Of a DNA stretch of 64,000 nucleotides, positions 1-11,511 are shown in pieces (the stretch's first letter is position 1; each line of letters starts with the position of its first letter). Under the pieces are notes generated by a model. That model did no database searches. It was given only the letters and a program-made list of their open reading frames with translations, and was not told the origin of the DNA. Both the position numbers and the translations under genes were made by a program. Where the stretch lies: assembly GCA_911728455.2 (NCBI GenBank), contig OU452236.1:11213195-11277194 (forward strand). Direction: 5' to 3'. Source of the DNA: Marthasterias glacialis. Taxonomy: Eukaryota; Echinodermata; Asteroidea; Forcipulatida; Asteriidae.

Positions 1-609
1 CAACACACTTTTGGACCTGACCGTCACAGATTGAAACTACATTCGGTGTGCTGATTGGCCTCCTTGAGAACCCCTAGAACCCAAATTTTGTGTCTTTCGG
101 TCTAATTATTGTTGATTATTGGGGTCAACGAACTTTTGACTAATTAGCATGACCTGCTATATTTGGACAGCCGTATCTCAAAAGTAAAGCATCTACAGAG
201 AAAATTTTACATCTTGAAAGCTCTTAAAATGACCTTCATTTTATAAAATAAAATAAAAATTATATCACGTGCCACAAAAAAAATACGTAAAAATAAGACC
301 TTTGATCTCGATTTTCGAAAATGCATATTTGTTTTTCATTGTTAGCTTAAAATGTTAGCAACATTTTCAGAAAGATTTGGGATGGGCACTCATAGTTTTT
401 GAGTATGATTATTAATTAAACATTGCCTAGCAAGGACAAACACTGAGAATATATGCATTGTACATGTACATTACATGTAAATAATGTATGTACAGTGTAG
501 TAATGGACATTAAAAACCATGTCACCCTGGTAGTGCACTGTAACATTCATATGGAATTCTATCTCTGCCATTTCACCGGCGCATGTATGGTGGTGATTGT
601 AGTGTCGAT

Positions 610-770
610 CGCCGCTTGCGCCGTCAACGGCGCATTGTCGCGTCGTGCCGTCGCATTGTCCCGTCGTGCCGTCGCCTACTTTTGTACACGTTGAATAGTG
701 CCGTCGCATAGTCGCATCGTGCCGTCGCATTGTTGCATTGTCGCCCGGAAGCAGTTTTACTGTATTATTC
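610..770. repeat. GC-rich minisatellite, left array of the fold-back element
   Basis: Degenerate tandem units of about 20-22 bases with core GTCGCGTCGTGCCGTCGCAT. The array begins just after GCGCCGTCAACGGCGCA, a short near-palindrome that also caps the other arrays of this family in the window. It is inverted relative to the array at 930-1430. Confidence 0.85.
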
Positions 771-929
771 AGCGTCGTCTGGTCACCAGTACTACCGATC
801 TGAAAAGACATCACCGATTCGCCTATCATTAGAAAGGTACCACACTATTTTTTTCATTGTGTATTTGTTAAACAGTATTTACATATTATTGCTTAACAAG
901 TACACAATGAAAGAAATAGTGCTTCCGGG

Positions 930-1430
930 TGACAATGCGACGGCACGACGCGACAATGCGATGGCACGACGCGACAATGCGATGGCACGACGCGACAATG
1001 CGACGGCACGACGCGACAATGCGATGGCACGACGCGACTATGGGACGGCACGATGCGACTATGCGACGGCACTAAGCAACGTGTACAAAAGTAGGCGACG
1101 GCACAATGCTACAATGGGACGGCACGACGCGACAATGCGACGGCACGACGCGACAATGCGATGGCACGACGCGACTATGCGACGGCACGATGCGACAATG
1201 CGACGGCACGACGCGACAATGCGACGGCATGACGTGACGACACGACGCGACAATGCGATGGCACGACGCGACAATGGGACGGCATGATGCGACTATGCAA
1301 CGGCACTAAGCAACGTGTACAAAATTAGGCGACGGCACAACGCGACAATGGGACGGCACGATGCGACAATGCGACGGCACAACGCGACAATGGGGCGGCA
1401 CGACGCGACAATGCGCTGTTGACGGCGCAA
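930..1430. repeat. GC-rich minisatellite, right array of the fold-back element
   Basis: About 20 or more degenerate copies of GACGGCACGACGCGACAATGC. A longer sub-repeat containing GCAACGTGTACAAAA occurs twice (near 1078 and 1310). The array ends at TTGACGGCGCAAGCGG. Long open frames on both strands reflect the lack of stops in the unit, not coding. Confidence 0.85.
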
Positions 1431-2594
1431 GCGGCAAGGGACACTACAATCACCACCATACACGCGCCGTTGAAATGGCTCAGATAGAATTCCATACATT
1501 CATGACATGACTCATGAGCTAATCCCTTTCTATGGTGTTCAAACACAACAAATGCCCGTCGCATTGTCGCGTCTGAGCTCGTCGACAATACCGTTACATG
1601 GTGCCGTCGTCCGTCGCGTCATGCCGTTGCCTGCTTCATCAATGCTTATTAATACAGTTATGTGTGTTGCGTCATACCGTCGCGGCGTCGCATCGCGACA
1701 GACTCTCCCAGGAAGACTCTCACCAAATCGACATGCGATCCTGGGAGACGGTCTGGCTCAAGAGATAACATTTTCCAGACAACAGCAAGACGGGGGGGGG
1801 GGGGGGGGGCACGACGGTACGACGCCTCGCCAAGACGACAGGACACAACAGGCGACAGAATAACGCAACTCACAGAGCTGCATTAATATGCATTGAGGAA
1901 ACAGGAGATGGCATGATGCGACGGGCGACGGCACAACACGACGGTACAGTTTGGACGTGTTCCGACGGCACCACGCAACGCCACAATACGAACACCATAG
2001 AAAGGGATTAGCTCATGAGTCATGTCATGAATGTTACAGTGCGCTACCACGTTGACATGGTTTTTAATTTCCTTTACACTGTACATACGTTATTTACATG
2101 TACATGTATATGTACATACATTGCACACATTTTCAGTGTTTGTCCTTGCTAGGCATAAATCACAACTCAAAAACTTCAAGAGTGCCCATCCGAAGTCTTT
2201 CTGAAAATTTTGCTTATACATCTCAAGTTAACAGTAAATAAAAAATAACGCATTATTATAAAAATACGCAATTTTGCAAATCAGGATCAAAATCAGATTC
2301 TAAATATTTTTTCTTGTTTTTTTGGTGGCACGTGATATAATTTTAAAACTATTTTATGAAATTAAGGCCATTTCAAAAGCTTTCAGATGATGTAAAGTTT
2401 TTCTCTGATATGTGCTCCGTTTGGATATACGACTGTCCAAATATAGCAGGTCATGCTAATTAGTCAAAAGTTCGTTGACCCCATTATCAACAATAATTAG
2501 ACCGAAAGACACAAAATCTTGGGGTTCTCAAGGAGGCCAATCAGCACACCGAATGTCGTTTCACTTTGTGACGCTCAGGTTCAAAAGTGTGTTG

Positions 2595-3333
2595 AATTGA
2601 CACGGAATGACCCAAATGGACAACATTGGTAATTGTCATAGACCAGTATCCTCACTTTATGTGAACCAACAACATACATGAAACAACGAACATGTAAAAA
2701 TTTAGGCTAAGGCCTAATCTTCTTTTAATATTTTGTTAGATAATGTTTTTCTTTGAACAAATTTTGAACGATGATGCTGTTTCAAAATGAAAAACGTACA
2801 AAAACTTTCGAAAATGCCACAGACAATGCACAAAATACATGTAACATATACACACAAAAATAAAAATAAAAATAATAACAACAACAATAATAATAATACC
2901 ACTAATAATAATTGTATATGGCCGATGGAAGTGAGATAATAATTGGATCCTGACATTAACTCATTTTTTAATTATTTTAAAATTATCTACTATACTTATC
3001 ATTGGCAGATTTTGTCGTGCTATACCTGAAATGGAAGCTTAAAACTTTCTCGAATCTATAAAAATGGCTCATTTTAAATTGAAATCGTTTCGGGTTAGTT
3101 TTCGGTAAAGTTTCGGGTTAAATCGGCCAAACATCGGACCCGGAGTCTTTAAGTGTGCAATATTGAGTCCTTTGCACGTTAAACGTGTTTGAAAACCATG
3201 AGACGTGTCTGTTGACAGGATACAAACGTTAACCGATATTTTGATACCAGCAAACTCAACAAATTTATACAGTGTCTCTTCCAGCATTTGGTTATAACTT
3301 TACTTGAGTTTCTCTAATGTTTATTAACCATAG
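2595..3333. other. AT-rich flank with a dispersed repeat
   Basis: About 2740-3100 resembles 56860-57190: shared blocks include GATGCTGTTTCAAAATGAAAAAC, here broken by a microsatellite-like AATAATA run, and TTTCTCGAATCTATAAAAA. The rest is AT-rich. I could not confirm the missing upstream exons of the neighbouring receptor gene here. Confidence 0.6.
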
Positions 3334-6116
3334 CAATGGGAGGACAAGAGATTGAGCTGGAACCCTAGTGACTACGGTGGTGTTGAGTATATAATCGTGA
3401 ACACAAAGGATATCTGGTACCCTCGACTGATAGTACGCAATGAGTATGTATTTCCGATACATTTTTAATTTGCGTACGTTGGTTCGAGATCAAATTCTTC
3501 CAAGTTTATTTGGGCCTTTTGCATTTAAACTTGATATTGTCTTTCTTTTGTATGTCCCGTTAATACAGGCTAATGATGTTTTTTGAGAATTTCGTAGTTT
3601 TATTTTTCATGTCAATATTGATCCGCAGAACCCTGAAAAGTAGTATTTTGTCTTTGGTTTTGTTTTTATTTGCATAGTGAAGAACAAATTGAAGTTCTTG
3701 GAGAGCGGACGGAATCCCTGGTGATGTACAGCGGTATGGTTAACACAATGAACCTTATCAAGTATAACACAAACTGTTTCTTCAAACAGTCCAAATTCCC
3801 ATTTGATAATCAAAGCTGCATTGTATCAGTTGGATTTTCGACAACACCAGAGTCCCTTGTGAGGCTTTTTGCTATTTTGACCAACAATGTCAAACGTCAA
3901 ATTGTTGATGACTGGAAGTTACTTAACATAACCCTCCAATCGGTCAAAATAAAATGCGCTAATTTTGAGGTGGACAGCTCAAATATGTCGTCACACAATT
4001 GGGTACAATCGCCTCTCCCTACAGATCCGAGGTGTATGTATACCAGCGAAATTACAATAACGATAACCCTCGAACGTCAATGGGTATCGTACATGTATTC
4101 AGTGATAGCTCCATCAACCTTGCTGGCGGTCATTGCAGCCGCCATCTTTTGGCTTCCACCAGAGTGCGGTGAGAAACTTTCCTTCGGCGTGTCTGTACTC
4201 TTAGGTTTTGTGGTATTTCAGACACTAGTACAGGCAGCTTTACCAGACGGTGGTAACGGTGACCCTCCGGCTGTACTTTCTTTCATCGTCAATAACTTCT
4301 TCCTTTCGGGTGGATCTGTGTTGTTAACTGCTGTAACTCTCACCTTACACCACCGAGAGGGCGTAGAGAAGAAAACTGTAGATGAAAACCAACCAACGAT
4401 CACACGTGAGAACAACGTTCTGGGTCGTGATATGGACGCATTAGAGGAAGAGAAATCAAAGGTGAAAATAATAAGCCTAATTTAAGCACTCTCTCATGAA
4501 ATTTGCTTCGCAGTCCATAATTATAATACTCCGCGTAATGAATGAGAGACTTTGTGGACGCAAGGTGGCAGCAGATTACAAGGTGTTATGAAGTTACCGA
4601 CAATGACCGTTGAGGGCGTTTGGCGGGAAAAAAAATCATAATGGCGGATAATCCTATGATAAGTGATAAATTTTGGAAAAACTAACTTAACATTAGCTCA
4701 CCACATTGAATTTTCTTTTGAAATAGTATTCGATTTCTAATGTTAATTTAATTTTGTATTTCCATGGTATAATCCTCCTGGGAAGTGACTGATGTTTTTT
4801 ATCGGGGTTACTACAGCGTGAAACGTCGACATCTTAAAAAAAATCTGCAATTAGTCACTGTTACAGAGGCCAGGGTAGTCTGGTTTCCTGACCAAAAATT
4901 CATTGACGACTTTTGTTACAAATTTAGGTCAGGCATCACCAACGTTTAAAAATAGATGATGACGCAAAATATATAAATATTTATTACTTGTCACAAACGG
5001 TGGACGATGTCATTGGATAAAAACGAAGCGCTGATGACGCGCCTTGTTTACTTTCAAAAAGCCTGGGATAATCACGATTTGTAAAAATGTTAAACAAACT
5101 TTTTTGTCACAACGTCTGTCAACAAGATTGAATGGTTTTAGTTTATCAACAAAAGAAAGGTTTACACACTTCCGGAAATGTGCGACCATCAACCACACTG
5201 TCTGAAAGTTGCCGACAACGAGTTCGGAACATTTCGGATATTTTCGGAAAAGGAGGAATTCCTCCTTTTTTGTCACGTGACCCTCGGGTGATACTGGACC
5301 GTAAGATCAACAGTGAATAGTCGGGAACCAGACTAAGGCTAGTGCCTATTGTAAAAACTGACATTATAATGTCCTTTCGTAATCACGGCTTGGGCTCCGG
5401 CTTTATGCTCCGTCCGCCTGATCAAGCCTCATACCGAAAGCTCACATTTTCCAAATAACTGACGGAGCCTAAACCGATGCCAAAGCAAAAGTCTTATTTG
5501 AAAAGGGCCTTATGTCTGCTCTCAGCTAGTGCCACAAATTCTCTCATGAAACAATGTAGTTGTCCAGTAAATACCGCCCTCTCTTGAATGTTGACAGGTC
5601 CAAAATTATCAACGAACTATTACCATTATCCTGTTGGTAAATGATGACGTTTTGGAGCCGGAAGTGCAGTGGAACGAATAACCATGTACATGTATGTATA
5701 CCATTCGTTTACATTGCACTTCTGGCTCCAAACCATCATCACTTATCAACATGATGCCACTTACAAAATACACATAAAAATTGTACTACTGATAAAATAA
5801 TTAAAAAAATGAGGACCATGCGAGTTAGCTTAAAAATAAATTCAAAGATTAATTGCTTCTATGCCAAGACATGTATAGGTCTACTTCATGTGATTATTAC
5901 ATGTAAAGTTTCGCCAAATTGAATTTGGGATTTTAGGTTAGGCTTTGTATGGTTGGGCAGGATATTTAATACCATTGTTTCCTTTTTCGACAGGTAACAG
6001 TCGCCATTAACTGGAAGATGGTTGCGCGTCGTCTTGATATGCTTGGGTTTGCTGTGTATGTTGGCAGCTTTTTCTTGAATATAACCCTCTTAGTGCATGC
6101 TGCGACTTCTGTGTGA
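3334..6116 (+). CDS. Nicotinic acetylcholine receptor-like Cys-loop channel subunit (3' part)
   Basis: Three exons join in frame: 3334-3443, 3678-4461 and 5994-6116 (stop TGA). The first encodes the WEDKRLSWNPSDYGGV signature of the extracellular domain. The second carries the Cys-loop (FPFDNQSC), M1, the WLPPECGEK-to-M2 stretch, M3 and the start of the cytoplasmic loop. The third is the M4 exon beginning VTVAINWKMVARRL and ending HAATSV. GT/AG junctions and phases (2, then 0) agree. The GEK before M2 is the cation-channel pattern of this family. Loop C has a single Cys (DPRCMYTS), not the vicinal pair of alpha subunits, and the loop B Trp position reads GFSTTPE. The subunit is therefore probably non-alpha or divergent. 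Signal peptide and first beta-strand exons were not found; they may lie left of the fold-back element. AATAAA at 6668 could end the transcript. Confidence 0.9.
4876..5335. mobile_element. MITE with TAGTCTGGTTTCC / GGGAACCAGACTA ends
   Basis: Short terminal inverted repeats (GTCTGGTTTCC / GGGAACCAGAC) are bounded by TA on both sides, as expected for Tc1/mariner-type insertion. A second full copy lies at 52032-52468. It contains GGAAAAGGAGGAATTCCTCCTTTTT, a strong internal palindrome. It sits in the last intron of the receptor-subunit gene. No transposase is encoded. Confidence 0.85.
5633..5752. repeat. Imperfect palindrome, possible small fold-back MITE
   Basis: GATGACGTTTTGGAGCCGG on the left pairs with CTGGCTCCAAACCATCATC on the right. 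The pairing extends to GTTGGTAAATGATGA / TCATCACTTATCAAC outside and to GTGGAACGAATA / CCATTCGTTTACA inside, around a CATGTACATG centre. It lies in the intron before the M4 exon. Confidence 0.75.
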
Positions 6117-6840
6117 GAGCGTCTTCAGAGAGAAACTTCAGTTCTCTGAGCACCATGGAAAGAATTTTTCAAGGTTAAATACATTTTACAATCTTTACTC
6201 TATACGACATAAGAATCGTAACAATTTGCGGTTGTACTATACAAACACCTCTGATAAAGACAGTAAGATCAGGACATACAGTGACGAAGCGTCCGGTTAA
6301 GCATGGGCCTTCTCCAGAATCAACACAGCTAGGAAGAGATCTTTACAATATTCCTATCCTTTTTATGTCATATGCATGTTTAGTGAGCTGAAAAGTGTAT
6401 GCCTATACTCTAGTCATGTAAAAGTGCATGTTTGCGTCATGGCGTGGTAAGACTGAAGAATCTGTAAACAAGCTTCACGGCTTACCTTGCTGGCCTCTTA
6501 ATGATCAAACTGCTCGCACTGTTTGAATTCTCTGCTTCTAAAAAAATCTGATTGCTTCCCATTCTTCGAAACAAATTTATTCAGTGGTTTAGGGCATCAA
6601 GCGAGGTTTTGTTATCCATGGGATTTCTCAATGGTCCGTTTTTCACAGGGCTGGATGTGAGGCCAATAATAAATAAAGAATAACTAGACATTATGTGTTT
6701 GTGGACAAACACGTAACTGTTCCGAAGTTGTTTGTCCTTTGATTAAACACTCCAGACCTTGAAAATGGTCCTACAGGGAACAACGATTTTGACTTTGACA
6801 ATTGGCTCAGGACATACATGTATGATTTTCTTTTTAAATT
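6117..6840. other. 3' flank of receptor gene, no gene seen
   Basis: The likely 3' UTR with overlapping AATAAA motifs at 6668-6677 is followed by AT-rich sequence without coding signs. Confidence 0.5.
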
Positions 6841-7310
6841 AGAGCTTCTTATTTCGACCGGAAATAACGGTCAAAGTGTGGTCATGCGGAATATCAAAAT
6901 GTCACCTTCGATGTGAGCTACAAATGGTAAAAAGATTATGACTCTGGACGATATTTGGCACATGAGATATGCTTTTTTTTTTTAATATAGAGCTTCCTGT
7001 TTGGACCGGAAGTAAAGGTCAAAGTGAGGTCATGGCTAGTAATCAAAATGTTACATGTGATGTACAAAGATTATGACTCTAGGACATTTGGCATAGGATA
7101 TATGCTTTTTGAAATTTAGAGCTTCCTGTTTGGACCGGAAGTAAAGGTCAAAGTGGGGTCACGCCTTTAAACAAAATGTCAGACATGATGTAAGCTACAT
7201 AACACACAGATTACGAATTTATGAAATTTAGTTCAGGAAATGAGACTTTTTACAGTTTTGAACTTCCTGTTTGGACCGGAAGGAAAGGTCAAATTGGGGT
7301 CATATGTTAA
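6841..7310 (+). repeat. Four-unit tandem repeat carrying DR5-type half-site pairs
   Basis: Four degenerate units start near 6841, 6989, 7118 and 7258 (spacing about 130-147). Each has GAGCTTCCTGTTTGGACCGGAAG followed by AAAGGTCA. In each, an AGGTCA-like hexamer is followed after exactly five bases by a second: 6868-6884, 7016-7032 (both perfect AGGTCA), 7145-7161 and 7286-7302. A single related unit lies at 47060-47115. Whether the sites work is unknown. Confidence 0.8.
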
Positions 7311-8790
7311 CATAAAATGCCAAATGTGCTCTAGGCTTCAAAATGGCACAAAGATTAATCTACGATATGTGCTTCGGGAGATATAATTTTTTCGTTATTA
7401 AACTTTGAATTAATGTAACTTGATACCTGATGACGTCACGATGATGAAAACATGTTTGGCTTAATATGATTTTTTTGTTATTTACAAGGTGGTATAACTT
7501 TTATTCCTATGCGATGCCTTTGAACGAAAACCCTAAAAATGCAAACATTTCTGCAAGTTTCATGTAATAAAACATCTACCGATAGAGGGCGTTATAGCAT
7601 ATGAGACGTCATTAATTAATGAAAGCCAAACTAACATATGAGAACACAAATCAAATTTAAAATGCTAAAATAAAATAGCGCTTCCCCGCAGCATTCATGT
7701 TTGCAGTTTTCCCCGCAAAAACCTGTATAGACGCGCAACACGGGCAAACATCATTGGATGAATGTTGGAAAAACAGGCGAGTGCGTACCTGTGTACAAGT
7801 CAGTAACCCACTACACTCTGGGCAGCGAAATCTGGCGCAGTCCCCACAACGTTGTACCAATGGTGCTCAGACTGAACAATTAACGGTTAATTATTATAGT
7901 GCCATTACATTGTGCTTTAATAAGTTTTAATGGTCTGGGATGACTCTTGGTAAAAACACTCGGGTTTTCTAAACGACCAATGTATAGCAGGCTAAAATTT
8001 AATTTATTTAGAAAAATTGTGATTTTTGACATACCAAATAGTTACGCTTTTTGAGCCATTCCTTATGTACACAAATACAAAACGTGCTATAAATGACGTC
8101 ATGATGACGTGACATAATAAATTGTTCCAAAAAGCACATGTACAATATCGAACAAGTCAAAAACTGGAAACAAAATGAATATCGGATGTCTACTTCCTGA
8201 GATATGATGGTAACAAGATTGACTAATTAATCATTCAAGTCGCTGTAACGTGGTTTATTAATTAGTAATTATATTTTTTTATATCGTTTCACTAAGTCAA
8301 GGCTTAAGCTTCCATATGGTTTAAAACTTGTCTGGTGTTTTGTAAAAATGAGTTATTGTGTTAAGAAAAGTCATGTATTAAGTCAATGGTTTTTTTCAGG
8401 AAATAAAGACTATAAGCCGAAAAAAAAAAAAATCCCGACAGAAAGGTGCATGGTTTGGAAAGATTAATATTAATTGCGAAACCTTGCCACAATTTTAATA
8501 TTATACCATGTTGTAAAGTGATATTAATTTTCAGGACACTTCAGACTGTACGACCAGATGCAGCATTTCTTTTAAAATTATAAACATATTGTAGACTTAT
8601 AATTTTTTTAAAGTGGCACGCAGGTATCCATTGGTTTTCAAAAATTTTCGTCTGTGTTCTAGATAATAAGAACAATGAGGAAGGAGGTTGGTGTTGTATT
8701 GTGATCAGTGGGATTAATTATGTAATACTTAAAAGAATCAAACTGCGTCCATATCAGTTGCTGGCTTTTCTCATTCATGGATAATTCAAT
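7311..8790. other. AT-rich intergenic DNA
   Basis: About 7410-7450 (TGATGACGTCA motifs) continues the same dispersed repeat as 47220-47260. A short GC-richer island at 7680-7870 has opposing short frames but no recognisable domain. Nothing else supported. Confidence 0.5.
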
Positions 8791-8814
8791 GATATAGTTC
8801 TATTCTACAATAGC

Positions 8815-9068
8815 TTATATAATAGCCAAGTATCTTTCTCATGGCATACGCTGTGTGCTTATAATAGCCAAGTATCTTTCTCATGGCATACTCTGTGTGC
8901 TTATAATAGCCAAGTATCTTTCTCATGGCATACTCTGTGTGCTTATAATAGCCAAGTATCTTTCTCATGGCATACTCTGTGTGCTTATAATAGCCAAGTA
9001 TCTTTCTCATGGCATACTCTGTGTGCTTATAATAGCCAAGTATCTTTCTCATGGCATACTCTGTGTGC
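8815..9068. repeat. 42-bp minisatellite, six copies
   Basis: Near-identical units containing ATAATAGCCAAGTATCTTTC and TCATGGCATACTCTGTGTGC. The first copy differs (ACGCTGTGTGC). The unit is 14 codons long, so every frame without a stop stays open; I do not read it as a gene. Confidence 0.95.
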
Positions 9069-9845
9069 CAAACTACATGCTTTTATCAAAGGCACAATCC
9101 CATCACCTACCTGACATACTAAGTGTGACACCTTTGTTTCAAAGGCGGACCCATTAATTCCAGTCAATGAGCAATGAGATCATTCTTTCAATGGGTAGAT
9201 CTGGATAGTCCTGGATTAGGATATTTCACTTTGGAATAAATACAATCCATTAACGACAGTGCAGTCCCTTGTGTTATTAGGGGCCATTTTAAAATCAAAC
9301 CTTAGAGAAACTGCTTTGCATCAAAAAGAGGTTTACCATCCAAGAGCGTGTGAATGCAAGAGCCGTTTATTGAGTATACACTGTGTTTTGTGTTTTGTGT
9401 TTTGTGTGGTGTGTGGTCATCATGTGTTGAATTGCCACTCATCAAAATTACCATTTAGCTTGAGTATTAATTCAAAGCGGGTCAATTTTTTCCCGCTCAC
9501 CCTTAACAAATGTAAATGAAATAGCCTTAACCTAGCCTAGTATAACTGTTTAACAAAAGCCGTAACAAATGAAAGTGCTAAAATAAAAGCTGTGGCAGGT
9601 CGAGGTTATAGTTTCTGGCAGGCTGCTTCCATGCTCGTTTGGATAGTTTCTTTGTTGGGCGGTGCAACTTATCTTCAATATGACATATCCCAAGGAAAAG
9701 GCAATAACTTGTGTTCAAAGTGATGATATATAGGCCTAAATCTTGGGATACAATAATGCTGCCATCAATATTTCACTCTGCTCCGGTTCACTGGGGCAGA
9801 AACCAAAGTGTTTGTGTCACAGGTCTTTTATCATCAGCCCTGTGC
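9069..9845. other. Intergenic, no gene seen
   Basis: Low-complexity TGTGTTTTGTG near 9380-9415; otherwise unremarkable sequence. Confidence 0.4.
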
Positions 9846-10191
9846 TCAGTTGACTGAACATGGCGGAACAGTGAACACGGAGAATAGTCTCCTAATGTCA
9901 ACACACCGTTTCCTATAAGTTCTGAATGATGGCCCCACGCACCAAACACCAAGGTAATAAGCAATAACGACTGAATTCATTGTGGTATGACTCGATTCGA
10001 TGTCGATAACTGACTTAGTGAAGTTGATGAACTCCTTCCCAGTTGGATTATTCGGTAATAGTGTACAGCTGGGTAGGCCTACAACCGGTACATACGAAGC
10101 GGCTTCGTAGGCCAACGTACACGGGGCAGCAACAGGGACAATTTCTCCATCATTAAGGTGAATTTTTTTCCACTCGAAGTTTGAATTGGCA
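9846..10191 (-). CDS. Orphan exon resembling ANF-receptor ligand-binding domain
   Basis: On the minus strand a frame opens after a CTGAAG acceptor at 10192 and reads DGEIVPVAAPCTLAYEAASY then VPVVGLPSCT, and FINFTKSVIDIESSHTT. The order 'GP.C..A...A..Y..P.VGLPSC...F..FT' is that of the periplasmic-binding-protein-like extracellular domain of natriuretic peptide receptor guanylyl cyclases. The frame ends at a stop at 9846, but the similarity fades after VVIAYYLGVW, so the true donor may lie inside. No neighbouring exon of such a receptor (transmembrane, kinase-homology, cyclase) was found. It could be part of a gene with long introns, a pseudogene fragment, or a divergent short form. Confidence 0.5.
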
Positions 10192-10616
10192 CTTCAGATT
10201 CTCACATAGGTTTGATATACAATCATGTACTGTTATAATTATGTTTATGAACTGTAAAAACAATTTGATGTAGGGAAACCCGATTTGACTAACCATCATC
10301 ACTATCCACAAGCATAATCGCTTAATAGAAAACCCTCACGACAGTGTTGTAAATACCCCGTTCTAAATCCACCTTGTTTATAATAGAGGATACTCTATCA
10401 TGATGGCGTAGTATCCGATGAGGTTTTATAAGCAATATGACGGCGGACAGTCGAATCGGATATTTACGGTCATTTAGAACAGATACGGCATTCTGCGTTG
10501 AATTGGATCGCAATTGATCCAAAGTAAAGGTAATTTGAAATACAACATTGTTTGGGAAGTAAGTCAGTCAAAAAATTGTAATGTGAAGGTAATTTAGTTC
10601 ATCGTACTTTGTATCC

Positions 10617-11511
10617 AATAGACCGATTGCGCTATCCAAGACCTTCGAGTGGTTGAACAAAGCCAGTAAGGACAGTTCCAGCAAGTCTTGGAAATTCTAC
10701 AAGTAACGTATACCTGTGCACAATGTTGTAGTACTAGTTGCACGACGGATTGTTTGGGCCAGATGACCGCGATCACCACACACTTTTCAACACAAGAATT
10801 TCACAGTTTTGAAGCTGAAATCATTCAAAGAAAACGCTTTCCAAAACTGTGTGATTCCTTTGTCTATTAGAAATTCAGCAAGGCTAGCTATAACTACTCA
10901 CTTTTCCAACGTTCTTTTTCCTTTTTACAGTGATTTACATTACAAACAAAAAACAGGCGGCTGCATCGTCTGACGCCGGTAGTGCATAACTCAAAATAAA
11001 CCTCTTTTGTAATAGAATACTGGTAGTTTATGAAACAGTAATGTGATTAAAAATCAATATCACAACATAGTAACTGTGTTATTATTACCAAAAATCCGAA
11101 TATTCGTCGGTCACAGCATGTATGCACGTACGAATCGGTGAAAGGCAAATTGAAATTTATATTCATTCCTCCGATGCAAATATTGACATCTATCAAATTG
11201 TTTGCGGTACCTGCCGCTAATAATACTGGATTCGAACTGGCCCCTCGTCACCGGGCGTGCTCTAGTCATGCGGGAGTCGTGTTCGAATCCCACCCGAGTT
11301 GCCTGTGGAATTTTTCCACAGGACTCGAAAGCACTGAGTATACTGTGCTTATCACACATCGGTGTGAGGCAAATTGAAATTTATATTCATTCCCCCGATG
11401 CAAATATTAACATCTATCTATATATGCACGGTTGCCATCAGCTCAGATGACGTAGTACCCACTATAGGTCACGTGAAGACATGTAAACATTGGTGGGACA
11501 ATCGGTCTATT
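10617..11511. mobile_element. Non-autonomous DNA transposon, ends TAGACCGATTG / CAATCGGTCTA (copy A)
   Basis: Inverted ends GACCGATTG / CAATCGGTC are each bordered by TA. Relatives lie at 36605-37395 (complete, same orientation) and 21770-22087 (one end only, inverted). Shared internal blocks include GATGACCGCGATCACCACAC (here) against GTGTGGTGATCGCGGTCGTC, and AGGCGGCTGCATCGTCTGACGCC. A tRNA-like SINE is inserted in this copy. Confidence 0.8.
11136..11419 (+). mobile_element. tRNA-derived SINE-like insertion flanked by ~58-bp direct repeats
   Basis: TGTTCGAATCCC (11279-11290) matches a Pol III B box, with a tRNA-like stretch from about 11228. Direct repeats of about 58 bases, both containing GGCAAATTGAAATTTATATT and GATGCAAATATT, lie on either side (11136-11196 and 11360-11419). 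The flanking repeats are longer than normal SINE target duplications. Confidence 0.6.

Larger units (their letters stand above)
1..2594. mobile_element. Fold-back (long inverted repeat) DNA transposon with internal minisatellites
   Basis: The first ~560 bases reappear as reverse complement at about 2035-2594. Both outer ends read CAACACACTTTTG inward, and the arms share the TTGGCCTCCTTGAGAACCCC and GACCTGCTATATTTGGACAG blocks. Inside lie GC-rich tandem arrays: about 610-770 in one orientation and about 930-1430 in the other, built on GACGGCACGACGCGACAATGC-like units. A second nested inverted pair (about 1500-1545 against 1985-2030) surrounds the 3' half. No transposase frame is visible; the long open frames here only translate the array. 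This resembles the fold-back architecture known from Drosophila FB elements (family assignment is inference). The left end sits on the window edge, so the element may extend outside. Confidence 0.85.

Noticed and set aside
730-1588. Long Arg/Ala/Asp-rich open frames on both strands
   Set aside because: Translations of the GC-rich minisatellite units; open in several frames at once.
3215-3292. Possible upstream exon of the receptor subunit (a frame reading ILIPANSTNLYSVSSSIWL before QWEDKRLSW)
   Set aside because: The sense resembles the expected beta-strand region, but the only nearby GT donor gives the wrong phase for the exon at 3334, and the same region is part of a dispersed repeat.
8786-9157. 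Repetitive protein frames with 14-residue periods
   Set aside because: They follow from a 42-bp tandem repeat without stops and are open on both strands.
10322-10522. Minus-strand frame that could be an earlier receptor exon
   Set aside because: No acceptor at the expected place and only vague similarity to ligand-binding domains.
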